DNA of 64,000 bases from Pictodentalium vernedei (Eukaryota > Mollusca > Scaphopoda > Dentaliida > Dentaliidae): contig CM062290.1 of assembly GCA_031216915.1 (NCBI GenBank), positions 255,733,597 to 255,797,596 on the forward strand, given 5' to 3'. The position numbers and the translations under genes are program-made. Positions within the stretch are counted from its first letter, which is position 1; each line of letters starts with the position of its first letter. The notes under the pieces are model-generated. The model was not told where the DNA came from. It saw nothing but the letters and a program-made list of their open reading frames with translations, and did not search any database. Positions 48,311 through 57,000 of this stretch are shown piece after piece.

Positions 48311-50526
48311 TCCAGTGGAAGGTCGCCGCGATGCAGAAATGCACTCCACTGATCGTCTCGAAAAACCTCTACGTCGGAGACTGGACCTGATAAAAGACAG
48401 GCGTGAAGGGACAGGCTCGCCAGGTTGTTGTGATACTTCCTGGGACGACCCTGTGAAAGAAGATCGCGACGTAGAGGTAGACGAATCGGTCGATCGGCCA
48501 ATAGAGGCCGCAGCAGATTGATCCACACCCTCTGTGGAGACAGGGGTGTGATCAGAATGATCCTGCAACTGCAAGCACGAATCTTCGCTAAAACTTGAGG
48601 AAGAATCGGTGCAGGAGGAAAGGCATAGCCGACCCAGCCTGTCCAGTCCAGAGACAGAGCGTCTACTGCAAATGCCAGAGGATCTGGACAAGGGGAGACA
48701 AAAGTCTCTACCTGATGATTCCAGCGAGTAGCGAAAAGGTCGACCTGAGGACGACCCCACTGCTCGCAAATCGCCTGAAACACCGACCGATGTAGCATCC
48801 ATTCGGTTGGAAGGACACTGTCGCGTCGGGACAGGGAGTCTGCTAGGACGTTGAGACGCCCGGGAATGTGTCGAATGGACACCCGAGCGTCCACATCCCG
48901 TGCCAACAGAAGAAGATCCCGAGACAGCCGATACATAGGAATCGAATGAGTGCCTCCCTGATTCCGTATGTAGGCCACTACTGTCGAATTGTCTGAAAGA
49001 AGTAGGACAACATGGTCCGACAGATGAGGGATCCAAAGCCGAAAACTCAACAGAAGAGCAAGGAGCTCCTTCTGGTTGATATGAAGGTCCACCTGCTCGC
49101 TGTCCCACTCTCCGTGAGCAGACAGACCGAGAGGGTCCAACGTCGCACCCCAGCCCCGATCGCTGGCATCCGCAGTAAGGATGCGATCGGCCAAAGGAAG
49201 ATCCAACGGAACACCCTGCGTCAGCCAGGGAATATTTGCCCAAGGGCGGAGGTGACAAAGCAGAGACCGAGGAATAGTGAGTTCCAGGTCCAGCGGATCT
49301 ACATTCGGACGCCAATGATCCAACAGGAAGTGTTGGAGAGGTCGGACAAACAAGCGACCGAGCGGAATGAGATCGGTCACCGAACCGCAAAGGCCCAGCA
49401 TCCGAAGGAAAGTCCTGGCCGAGACCGAGGAAGATTGAAGCAGGTCCCGAGTCAAGGCGGAAAGAATCGTCGCCCGAGCCTGGGGAACCGACACTACATT
49501 GTGAAGAGTGTCGAAATCCATCCCCAAATGACGGAATCGCTGAGAAGGAAGAAGATCCGACTTCTCGCGATTGACTCTGAAACCCAGCGACGCTAGAAGG
49601 CAAAGAAACTGCCGGACATCGAACTCCAGAACAGCAGCATCGTGGTGCCATTGGAGGATGTCGTCTAGGTAGGCGGACGAAGTCACCGCCGACTGAGTGC
49701 GATGGAAAGCAAGCACATGTGACATCAGTCGGGTGAAGGCCCAAGGAGCCAGGTTCAAACCGAACGGGAGAGCTCTGAATTGAAAAACTCGATCCCGAAA
49801 CGAGAACCGAAGGTATTTCCGTGACGCCAGATGAATGGGTACATGGAAGTAGGCATCCTTCAGGTCGATACTGGCCGCAAAATCGCCCTGATGAACTGAA
49901 CGTCGAACCGACCGGAAAGTCTCCATACTGAAACGAGGAGCAATTATGTACTCGTTCAGGGTACTCAGATCGATGACAGGACGAAATTGGCCGTTTTTCT
50001 TCGGCACCAAGAAAAGTCTCGAGTAAAACCCCGGTGAAAGGGTGTTCCTGACCACCTCGATCGCCCCTTTGGTGAGGAGATTGTCGATCTCCTGCACCAG
50101 AAGGTCCCGACGCAGAGAATCTGAAGGGACCTGAGTCGGAAGGGGCACCCGAGATAAACTGGGGTGCCGATGGAAGGACAGTCGCAGACCGGAATGAATG
50201 ACGTCGAGGACCCAAGAGTCCGACGTTATCTCTGTCCAACGGTCGTAAAACAGCGACAGCCTTCCTCCGACTGGAGGCGAATCGAGGTGAGAACCTTCAC
50301 TTGCGGCCTCGACGAGGCCCCCGAGAGGAGAAACCACCTCGGGAAGTGACAGAGTCCTGAGACTTTCCAGCCTGAGGCTGCCAGCGGGCCTGGCCACGTC
50401 GGCGCTTCTTATGAGCAGAAGGAGCAGACGGAGCCGAAGGCGTAGCCGACGTCGCCGACGAGGCAGACGCAGCAGCACGCTTGGCGGGCCTGGAACGACC
50501 CCCACCCGCAGCAGCAGGTGGGTCAA
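48307..50526 (-). CDS. DIRS reverse transcriptase/RNase H polyprotein
   Basis: Up to 739 residues. RT blocks in order: FYSRLFLVPKKNGQFRPVID, ASIDLKDAYFHVPIHLASRK, FGLNLAPWAFTRLM and the catalytic SAYLDDILQ. RNase H follows with ILTADASDRGWGATL, LLSDNSTVVAYIRNQGG and HIPGRLNVLADSLSRR. Then comes WGRPQVDLFATRWNHQVETF and DALSLDWTGWVGYAFPPAP, the position of the Dam-like methyltransferase domain described in DIRS elements. No aspartic protease or DDE integrase is seen, as expected. The first ATG (50526) lies inside gag, so about 228 bases overlap in a different frame; the true start, by reinitiation or frameshift, is unknown. It ends at 48307, touching the recombinase ATG. Confidence 0.93.
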   Translation of the reverse strand: MTHLLLRVGVVPGPPSVLLRLPRRRRRLRLRLRLLLLLIRSADVARPAGSLRLESLRTLSLPEVVSPLGGLVEAASEGSHLDSPPVGGRLSLFYDRWTEITSDSWVLDVIHSGLRLSFHRHPSLSRVPLPTQVPSDSLRRDLLVQEIDNLLTKGAIEVVRNTLSPGFYSRLFLVPKKNGQFRPVIDLSTLNEYIIAPRFSMETFRSVRRSVHQGDFAASIDLKDAYFHVPIHLASRKYLRFSFRDRVFQFRALPFGLNLAPWAFTRLMSHVLAFHRTQSAVTSSAYLDDILQWHHDAAVLEFDVRQFLCLLASLGFRVNREKSDLLPSQRFRHLGMDFDTLHNVVSVPQARATILSALTRDLLQSSSVSARTFLRMLGLCGSVTDLIPLGRLFVRPLQHFLLDHWRPNVDPLDLELTIPRSLLCHLRPWANIPWLTQGVPLDLPLADRILTADASDRGWGATLDPLGLSAHGEWDSEQVDLHINQKELLALLLSFRLWIPHLSDHVVLLLSDNSTVVAYIRNQGGTHSIPMYRLSRDLLLLARDVDARVSIRHIPGRLNVLADSLSRRDSVLPTEWMLHRSVFQAICEQWGRPQVDLFATRWNHQVETFVSPCPDPLAFAVDALSLDWTGWVGYAFPPAPILPQVLAKIRACSCRIILITPLSPQRVWINLLRPLLADRPIRLPLRRDLLSQGRPRKYHNNLASLSLHACLLSGPVSDVEVFRDDQWSAFLHRGDLPLE

Positions 50527-52732
50527 GCTGTCTCAGCAAAAGCTGGTCCTTCGAATGACGAAAAACTTCGCCACGAACAGCTTCCACGGAACCATGGAAC
50601 AACTGAGGTCCTACCAAAGAGGCAGACCTCAGAACAGCACGTTGCTCAGAAGGAAGGGATGGTAAAGAATCCAAAACCGCATCCCGGCGTGCCAGCTCCA
50701 AATTGGCCGTGTTACAGGCGTGAGCGTGAGTCAAGTTCATAAGAGCCTGTGACAAAACGCGAAAAGGCGCCTGAGCGTCATCAAACTCCCCTGGTGGAAA
50801 ATATTCAGCCAGAGCAGCGACAACATGGTCCGCGAGAGATAACATACCCAGCATCTCTCGGGACAGGCCCACCATAGACTCAACTACCGACATCGGGAGA
50901 ACTGCCGACTTAGGCTTAGTCAACCCGAGGGAAGAAGAATCCTCATCCACAGTAGTCATCCCTTGGAAGACTGGTGGAGAGACGGAATCGTAAACACGAA
51001 ACCGCGATGGAGGCAGGAAGGCATCAGCTCTAGAAAAGAAGGAACCCTTAAGGGCCTTAGAACGCATTTTGGCGTCTAAGCCCTGGAAGGACTCAACCAC
51101 CTGAGCCGATTGCAGAGGACGCAAAGCCCCGGAGCTAGAAGGCTCAACAGGGTTACGGCGCTCCACAGTGGACCGCGGCCGGACGGTCACAGAAGGCTGG
51201 TCGGAAGGTAGAACGTCCGGCAATAAGCCAAAGACGAAATCCAAAGCCTGCCCCAAGACTGACGAGGGGGGACCATCACCTTCAAGATACTCGTCATCCT
51301 CCGTAGCAGAGGAGACGTAGCCCAACTCGGGCTGACCAGCAGAAACCTCCTGTGAATACTGTGCAGTATCCAAGGGGCCAGGCGAGACATCTCGGCGACC
51401 GACCAAAGGAGGTTGTGCCTCAGGAGGCACAGGGAGGCCAACTTGAGGGTTGCCAGAAAGCAACCGGGTGAGCGCCAAAACGGCCTGGCGTAGGTCACCC
51501 TGAGAATCCGTCGCAGCAGAAACGCCCGACGGAGTGTCCTCCCAATGGACCCTTCTGGTAGAAGAACCCAAATCCTCAGAAGAGACCGACGGCGAACGTC
51601 GATCGGCAGACAGAATAGGAGCACGGTGAGAAGACACCGGAGGATAGTCCCGATTGTGACGCCCAGGAGCCATCACTGGCCTCTGCGAAACAGAAGGCCC
51701 TGCCTGCAAATCCTCGAAAGGGACCGACGGCGCACGTCGATCGGTAGCTGGACCTAGGACACGGTGAGAAGACACCGGAGGATTGTCCCAAGAATGACAG
51801 GAACCTGTCATTGACCTCTGCGCAGCAGACGGCCCCAACTGCCTATCCTCTGAGACCGACGGCAAGCATCGATCGACACCCAGACTCGGAACACAGTGAG
51901 GAATCACCGGAGGAAGGTTCCGAGAGTGACAGCTAACCGGGGCTGTCACTGACCGCTGCCGAACAGCAGGCCCTGGATGCCAACGTCCCAACAGCATCCC
52001 GCTAGTCGGCACACTAGCAGGCGAAGGTGGAACAATAAACGATTCACTCGAGGGACGAGGAATCGCTGCCGAAGCGACCGGCCGGCTCAACCGACTAGGA
52101 GCAAACCTAGCCAGATGAGACGGAGCAGACAGCAAACCCGCACAGCCTCGCCGCGAGGCTGGGGGAGGCTGAGAACACACAGACACACCAGCAGATACAG
52201 CCTCGGTCCCCCGAGACTGTAGACCATCCCCAGAAGAGATGGAAGAGCCACCATCAGACAGAATAGGATCTGGAGTAGCAACCCCCTCAACAACGGTGGA
52301 CGGTGTTGGAGGCAGATCGGAGAGGGTTACCGAGTTGACCTCGGAAAAGCTCTCAACGAAAACAGACGCCTCAATAGTGACATCCGAAGACAAAGAGACC
52401 GCGGTCTCCTCATCAGGTATCACAGAACAAACACCGTCAACAGTTGCAGAGGAGCTCGCCACAGAAGTCAGATCCGAATCCTGTGTGACAGAGTCACCAC
52501 GTGCACCAGCAGAAATGTCTGCAACGGCACGGCTACCCTTACCCCGAGAACGAGGGGTTCTAGCTCTGGAAAGAACCACCTTGTTAACAGAAGCCCAAAA
52601 TTTAGAGGACCAAACCCCACAGATACCACATGATTGGGCCTGAGTGCAATTGTTGCAAGTGACACATGTGGTATGGGAATCGTCCACATGTTTCACCTGC
52701 AAACAAGAGGTACAAGGAATAGTCTTAGGCAT
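50299..52732 (-). CDS. DIRS gag-like protein
   Basis: About 811 residues from MPKTIPCTSCLQVKHVDDSH. Directly after the start is a probable zinc-binding cluster: CTSC, HTTCVTCNNC and CGIC. The same cluster opens gag in copy B and fragment D, and that conservation picks this ATG over the upstream one at 52894, whose extra residues are a hydrophobic non-conserved stretch. The middle is rich in S, P and D with repeated RRSPSVSSED-like and CHSRNLPPVIPHC-like units (about residues 300-420). The carboxyl tail is rich in R, G, K and A (KKRRRGQARW, RGPRRGRK), suited to RNA binding. The stop is at 50297-50299. The role as RNA-packaging protein is inferred from position. Confidence 0.8.
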
Positions 52733-52999
52733 GATATAAATACAACAATCAAGCTTCCCGCCGACGGAAAACAGAACGAAGGTCGTGTTCACACGTGGGG
52801 GAAAGGCAAGATAAAGTGTGAAAAGCACAGCAATAATAATACAAATTAACATTAAATGTAGAGTAATAATTTGGTAGCTTGAAAAAGGATACAATCCAGT
52901 AGCACACTAAAGACGATTAATAAGTTGTTCACGAAGAATTAGTATCATAAACAGCACAGTCACAAAAATTTCCGACCATGAACAATGGCGGAAAATAAA

Positions 53000-53225
53000 G
53001 GAATTGACGTCACGGTTTGTTGCGCATGCGCTCGGTAAACGCAAGAGGTGTGCAGAGAGAGTACCTGTAATTTCGAGCGCTGGTCTCGCTCGACCCTTTT
53101 TTCGATCTTTTTCGTGCTTTTGCACTCTAGTACTTTTCCAACTCGTTTGGAAAAGATTCTAAAAGCTTGAGTTAGTTCCGAAGTAGGGCTTGCACTTATG
53201 TTACAGCCAATTGTAAACAATTGTG
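53000..53225 (-). repeat. 5' inverted terminal repeat of the intact DIRS element
   Basis: Identical in inverse to 46784-47009. The outer 18 bp (53226-53243, ending GGTTGAAAAGAAAT) belong only to this end and pair with 47142-47160. The promoter of the element should lie in or just downstream of this repeat, since gag starts 270 bp further in. Confidence 0.95.
53005..53031. promoter_or_regulatory. CRE and NRF1-like palindrome in the 5' terminal repeat
   Basis: TGACGTCA at 53005-53012 and TGCGCATGCGC at 53021-53031, eight bases apart. They lie about 270-300 bp upstream of the gag start. Both are binding motifs of widespread animal transcription factors (CREB/ATF and NRF1). Function is inferred, but the palindrome is kept in the unrelated-sequence terminal repeats of the older DIRS family. 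Confidence 0.6.
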
Positions 53226-53243
53226 AGTAGGTTGAAAAGAAAT

Positions 53244-53430
53244 GACAGAGCTCTGTTTTCAAGGTTGTACATTGCAAGTCAAACTAGAGAAGGCGATGTT
53301 GATGAATTCTTCAGGCATGAGAACCAGTCTACCCCACCGTCACTGGCTACTGGAGGTCAAATGCGCCAGGGTGACAAGCATAACCTTTTGGACTGCCTCG
53401 AAGGAAATGAGACAAATAGTCATGATACTT
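53244..53430 (+). pseudogene. PIN-like/CXC family gene, middle part
   Basis: Begins at the right DIRS junction in the frame that the left part left off, with DRALFSRLYIASQTREGDVD and DEFFRHENQSTPPSLATG. It ends at SHDT, where the hAT element enters. The exact frame fit on both sides shows that the DIRS and hAT elements hit one continuous reading frame. The only flaw at the DIRS junction is a TAG stop two codons to its left. Confidence 0.85.
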
Positions 53431-54642
53431 CAGAGACCAGCCTAGAGGCTAAATTTAGGGAGAAGTCACTTCTCCCTCCCAAGGTTTTAAGGAGAAGTGA
53501 GGTGAAAATAGGGAGAAGTGAGCAAAACATATTATTTCTCAAAAAGCTATGTCAAGTAAAGGGTTAAATTCAGTTTATCAAATTACTTTTGACAACCAAA
53601 TATTCTGAAGAACCTGTGTTAGGTAAAGGGTTAAATTCAGTTTATCAAATTTACTTTTGCCAGCCGAATGTTATTTCTCAAAATGTTGCTTTAGGTAAAG
53701 GGTTAAATTCCGTTTAGCAAATTATTTATTTTGTCAACCAAATATTATTTTCAAAAAAACTGTGTTAGGTAAAGGGTTAAATTCAATTTAGCAAATTATA
53801 TTTCCCAACCAAATTTTTCTGAAAAAACTGTGTTAGGTAAAGGGTTACATTCAGTTTAGCAAATTGTTTTTGGTAACCAATTATTATTTCACAAAAAGCT
53901 GTTTAGGTAAGGGTTCAATTCAGTTTAAAAGCGATTAGTTGAGGGGGGGGGGGGGGTTAAATTCAGTTTAGTGAATTATTTTTGCCAACCAAATATCATT
54001 TCAATTCAGTTTTGAGAAGCATTTCTTCCAGGCAAATGTTCTGTTATCAAGGAAGATAATTGAATTTGTCAGTTTGCTTTTTACACCCTTTATTTCTGTA
54101 ATTTAGTAGGACCCTTATTGTGACCGCCACAAATGGAACATACTCAACAGTAATTTTTAAAAATCACATGCTTCAAACTCAAAAGTGAAAACTAAAAAAT
54201 AAACATTGTTATCATTACCAAAAATGTTGTTTTTAAATAAATACACTGTATAGCAAAGTTTGATGATGGAAATCACTTTTGAAATGAAACATTAAAAAAG
54301 AACTTGAGCAATTTTCGTCTTGTCATTTAACTTGACTCTAGTGAAAACTTCAATTGTCATGATGAAATCGTGCCGTGGTTGGTATTATTTTGGGGTTTTA
54401 TGGGAAGTAAAATCAATATGTTTAGTAATTCTTTAACCTGCCCAATTATTTGCTTTCACTACACTTATTTTTTTTCTATTTTTTCCAAGCGAAGTTAGGA
54501 CTGGAATCGCCGGAAATAACTTTTCTTCGCGACTTTTCAGAACTGTAAGGCGACTTCAACTTCGCCCAGAGAAAGAAATTGGGCGAAGACCTGGTGTTAA
54601 GGGCGAAGATATCGCCTACTTCGCCCTGTAGGCTGGTCCCTG
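53431..54642. mobile_element. Non-autonomous hAT element (1,212 bp)
   Basis: Terminal inverted repeats CAGAGACCAGCCTAGAGG and, from the other end, CAGGGACCAGCCTACAGG. An exact 8-bp target duplication, TGATACTT, lies at 53423-53430 and 54643-54650. Both features define the hAT superfamily. There is no transposase; the interior is a minisatellite and AT-rich DNA. Near the right end a GGCGAAG.../CTTCGCC motif forms further small inverted repeats (54500-54630). Confidence 0.93.
53557..53990. repeat. Minisatellite inside the hAT element, period about 65-72 bp
   Basis: Six to seven units open with GGTAAAGGGTTAAATTCAGT and contain CAACCAAATATTATTTC-like centres and TGTGTTA ends. The last unit carries a G run (53942-53957). 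Units differ by about 10-15 percent. Confidence 0.9.
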
Positions 54643-54650
54643 TGATACTT

Positions 54651-55879
54651 CTTTGGATGTTGATGGTAAAGTCCTCGATGGACCTGCTGTAATTCACTTT
54701 CTGATTCCTGGAACCTGTGGTACCTTTGAGGATTATGCCAAGGAGGTCTTCCTACCATATGTGGTGAAGGAACTAGACACTGTCAGTAGAATCGATATTG
54801 TATGGGATACTTACAAGTCAGACAGCTTGAAAAACGTAACGAGAGAGAAGAGGGGCTGTGGAACTCCGTGCCGTGTTTCATCCTCCACAAGAATTCCAGG
54901 CAACTGGCCTGGCTTTCTTCGAAACAATGAAAACAAACAGGAGTTGTTTCGATTTCTTGCACAAAAATTTGTGGACTATGAACCTGAAGGTGACAAGACA
55001 ACCTACAGCACGGTAGATGATCAAGTTGCGTGCACATCCAGAGGCACCATAACTTCAGCACTTGTTCCTTGCTCCCATGAGGAAGCAGACTCGAGGATTT
55101 CCGTCCATGTTAAGGACATGGCTCTGCAAGGACACACGAAAGTAATGATCCGCACTGTTGATACTGACGTGGTGGTCATAGCAGTTGCCAAATTCTTGCA
55201 TATTGGTCTGGTGGAGCTATGGGTTGCCTTTGGTACTGGTAAGAACTACCGACACATTGCAATACACCAGATAGTCAGCAGCATCGGGGCACGGAAGTCG
55301 CAGGCACTGACATTTTTTCATGCATTTACAGGCTGCGACATGGTGTCATTCTTTTCAAACCGTGGGAAGAAGTCTGCTTGGCAGGCATGGCAAGCATATC
55401 CTGAGGTTACAGATGCCTTCCACACACTGTGTTCGAGCCCTCCTGATGTACCGAAGACAGTGATTGAGACTCTGGAGCGGTTTGTGGTCCTAATGTATGA
55501 CTGCACCAGTGAACTTCAAGGTGTAGATGCAGCAAGACGCTATCTCTTTTCCAAGAAGTCTAGGGAGATCGAAAACATTCCTCCAACAGCAGCAGCTCTA
55601 TTAGAACACACGAAGATAGCCACATTCCAAGCAGGCCACATCTGGGGCCAGTGCCTAGTCGCCAAGCCATTTGTTCCCTCACCAGGTGATTGGGGCTGGG
55701 TGAAGTGTGATGGACACTGGGGAATTGTATGGACCACTCTTCCTGAGGCTGCCAAGGATTGCTACAAGTTGCTCAGCTGCAAGTGCAAAAATACCTGCAC
55801 GGGGAACTGCAAATGTCACAGGGCAAACCTTCAGTGCACTTCACTATGCGCTTGTGATGGACAATGTTATGACAAATGA
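54651..55879 (+). pseudogene. PIN-like/CXC family gene, 3' part (open frame)
   Basis: Open for 409 codons to the stop at 55877-55879. It continues the preceding frame after the hAT element, so it has no start of its own; the ATG at 54653 is internal. The pattern of acidic residues, counted from 54653, is D48 and D52 (IDIVWDTY), E143-E144-D146 (SHEEADSR), D170 and D172 (VDTDVVVIA) and D229 (FTGCDMVSFF). This resembles the metal-binding set of PIN/FEN nucleases. The end, CKCKNTCTGNCKCHRANLQC plus CTSLCACDGQC, is a tesmin/TSO1-like CXC motif, normally DNA-binding. It could act as a nuclease on element DNA; no activity is proven. Confidence 0.75.
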
Positions 55880-55983
55880 GTCTAACACTAACAGTAGACT
55901 GCATTACATCTTGAAATTCAATATGGCTGACACCAGATGTTCAAAATAATGTCTTTACTGGATTTCTTGACCCTGAAATTGCA

Positions 55984-56240
55984 GGTCAGCCATTGGAATT
56001 GCATTTCTATTTGCCTTAGTATCAAAGGCAGAAAGAAATGCAATTCCAATGGCTGACCCCCATTGTCAGGCAATTATGTTTAATACCACGGCCATCTTGG
56101 AATTCAATGTGGCCCACACAGGATTTTCAAAATAGTGTCTTTACTGGATTCCTTGATCCTGAAATTGGGGTCAGACACTTGAATTGCATTTCTATCTAAG
56201 TATCTAAGGCAGATAGAAATGCAATTCCAATGACTGACCC
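55984..56240. repeat. Two hairpins in the right subterminal region
   Basis: The first pairs GGTCAGCCATTGGAATTGCA (from 55984) with its inverse ending at about 56058. The second pairs TGGGGTCAGACACTTGAATT (from 56166) with its inverse ending at about 56243. Arms are 30-37 bp and loops about 15 bp. Both belong to about 180-bp units that lie inward of the right terminal inverted repeat. Confidence 0.75.
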
Positions 56241-56267
56241 CCATTTTGAGGCAATAATGTTTAAAAT

Positions 56268-56584
56268 GGCGGCCATCTTGGAATCCAAGATGGTCAACAC
56301 CGGAAGTTCAAACTAATGATTTTACTGGATCCTTTGACCCCGAAAATGTGGGAGTAGCCACTGAAATTACATTTCTATCTGGCTTAGTTTCAAAGTTATG
56401 GACAAAAGGATGTCCAATGTGGCGGCCATATTGAAATTCAAGATGGCGGCCACCAGGAAGCATTTCAGAGTTGGGTCCTAATCGAAAAATGATCCTACAG
56501 GGGTCCCATACAAGTGTGCCAAGTTTCATAATTTCTCCACAAAGTGAAATATTCTGCCATATTTTTGTCTTAGCTGCTGTACTA
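56268..56584. repeat. Right terminal inverted repeat of the candidate transposon
   Basis: Inverse partner of 42712-43020. It starts inside the GGCGGCCATCTTGGAATCCA motif and ends at the tip CTTAGCTGCTGTACTA. It contains a 13-base insertion relative to the left end near 56533-56550. Confidence 0.85.
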
Positions 56585-57000
56585 TAAGAATAAAGCTGAA
56601 ATTGGCATCCATATTTATATGGTTATATTGATATGTAGTTTAAAATGATATGCAACCTCCTCTGCAAGCACTGGGCTGTACACTTCCCCTATAGGCACTT
56701 TGCAGTAAGAATAAAGCTGAAATTGGGACATTTGTGATTTTTTAATTCAAAAAGAGGCATAACTCTTGCTAGAATGGTCAGAGTGAACCTCCAAATCGAA
56801 CTTGACCTGTATTTTGACATTAGTAATAAGCAAATAAAATTTTAAATCGATTGGTGCAGTGATACAATTTTAAATGGTCTGGAACCAAAATCACTATAAT
56901 TCTTGTATCATCCATATTTATATGGATATATTGATATGTAGAGGTTAAAATGTCATGACCTCCCCTGCAAGCACTGGGCCACAGAAAAATAATAAACCAA
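56585..57000. repeat. About 170-bp repeat, right flank of the large TIR element
   Basis: Continues the array interrupted at 42711, in the same orientation: TAAGAATAAAGCTGAAATTG, then ATCCATATTTATATGG and TGCAAGCACTGGGC. A second CAGTAAGAATAAAGCTGAAA junction lies at 56703-56722, and further decayed units reach about 57000. Confidence 0.8.

Larger units (their letters stand above)
46741..53243 (-). mobile_element. Full-length DIRS-type retrotransposon, apparently intact
   Basis: A 6,503-bp element in minus orientation. Its terminal repeats (46784-47009 and 53000-53225) are inverted and identical over 226 bp, so the insertion is recent. It carries gag (50299-52732), RT/RNase H (48307-50526) and tyrosine recombinase (47345-48310), all open. 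An internal complementary region (47090-47181) joins copies of both ends. There is no target duplication in the integrase sense; the four bases AAAT are shared by both junctions. It interrupts the gene of the candidate transposon at 42712-56584 so cleanly that the gene's frame runs on across it. It differs in sequence from the older DIRS family at 1.6-26.7 kb but has the same layout. Confidence 0.95.
42712..56584. mobile_element. Candidate new TIR transposon carrying a PIN-like/CXC protein gene
   Basis: The tips are TAGTCCAGCGGCTAAG (42712-42727) and, inverted, TAGTACAGCAGCTAAG (56569-56584), identical at 14 of 16 positions. TAA flanks both (42709-42711 and 56585-56587). The unbroken target CCAGTAAGAATAAAGCTGAA exists next door at 42551-42570, so this is a real insertion with a 3-bp duplication. 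About 300 bp of each end are imperfect inverted repeats. Between them lies one gene, read on the plus strand, interrupted by a DIRS and a hAT element. Without these the unit is about 6.15 kb. A TAA target recalls PIF/Harbinger (TWA), but the protein is not a Harbinger transposase that I recognise. Confidence 0.8.

Noticed and set aside
48311-50239. A 964-residue recombinase protein starting at 50239
   Set aside because: The upstream two thirds overlap RT/RNase H in another frame, are low in complexity, and show no family motif. The recombinase-like part begins at 48310.
52733-52894. Gag start at 52894 with a hydrophobic leader
   Set aside because: The 54 extra residues are not conserved and the cysteine cluster starts right after the ATG at 52732, as in the other DIRS copies.
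46741-53243. LTR (Ty3/gypsy) retrotransposon or endogenous retrovirus
   Set aside because: The terminal repeats are inverted, not direct; there is no protease or DDE integrase, and a tyrosine recombinase is present.
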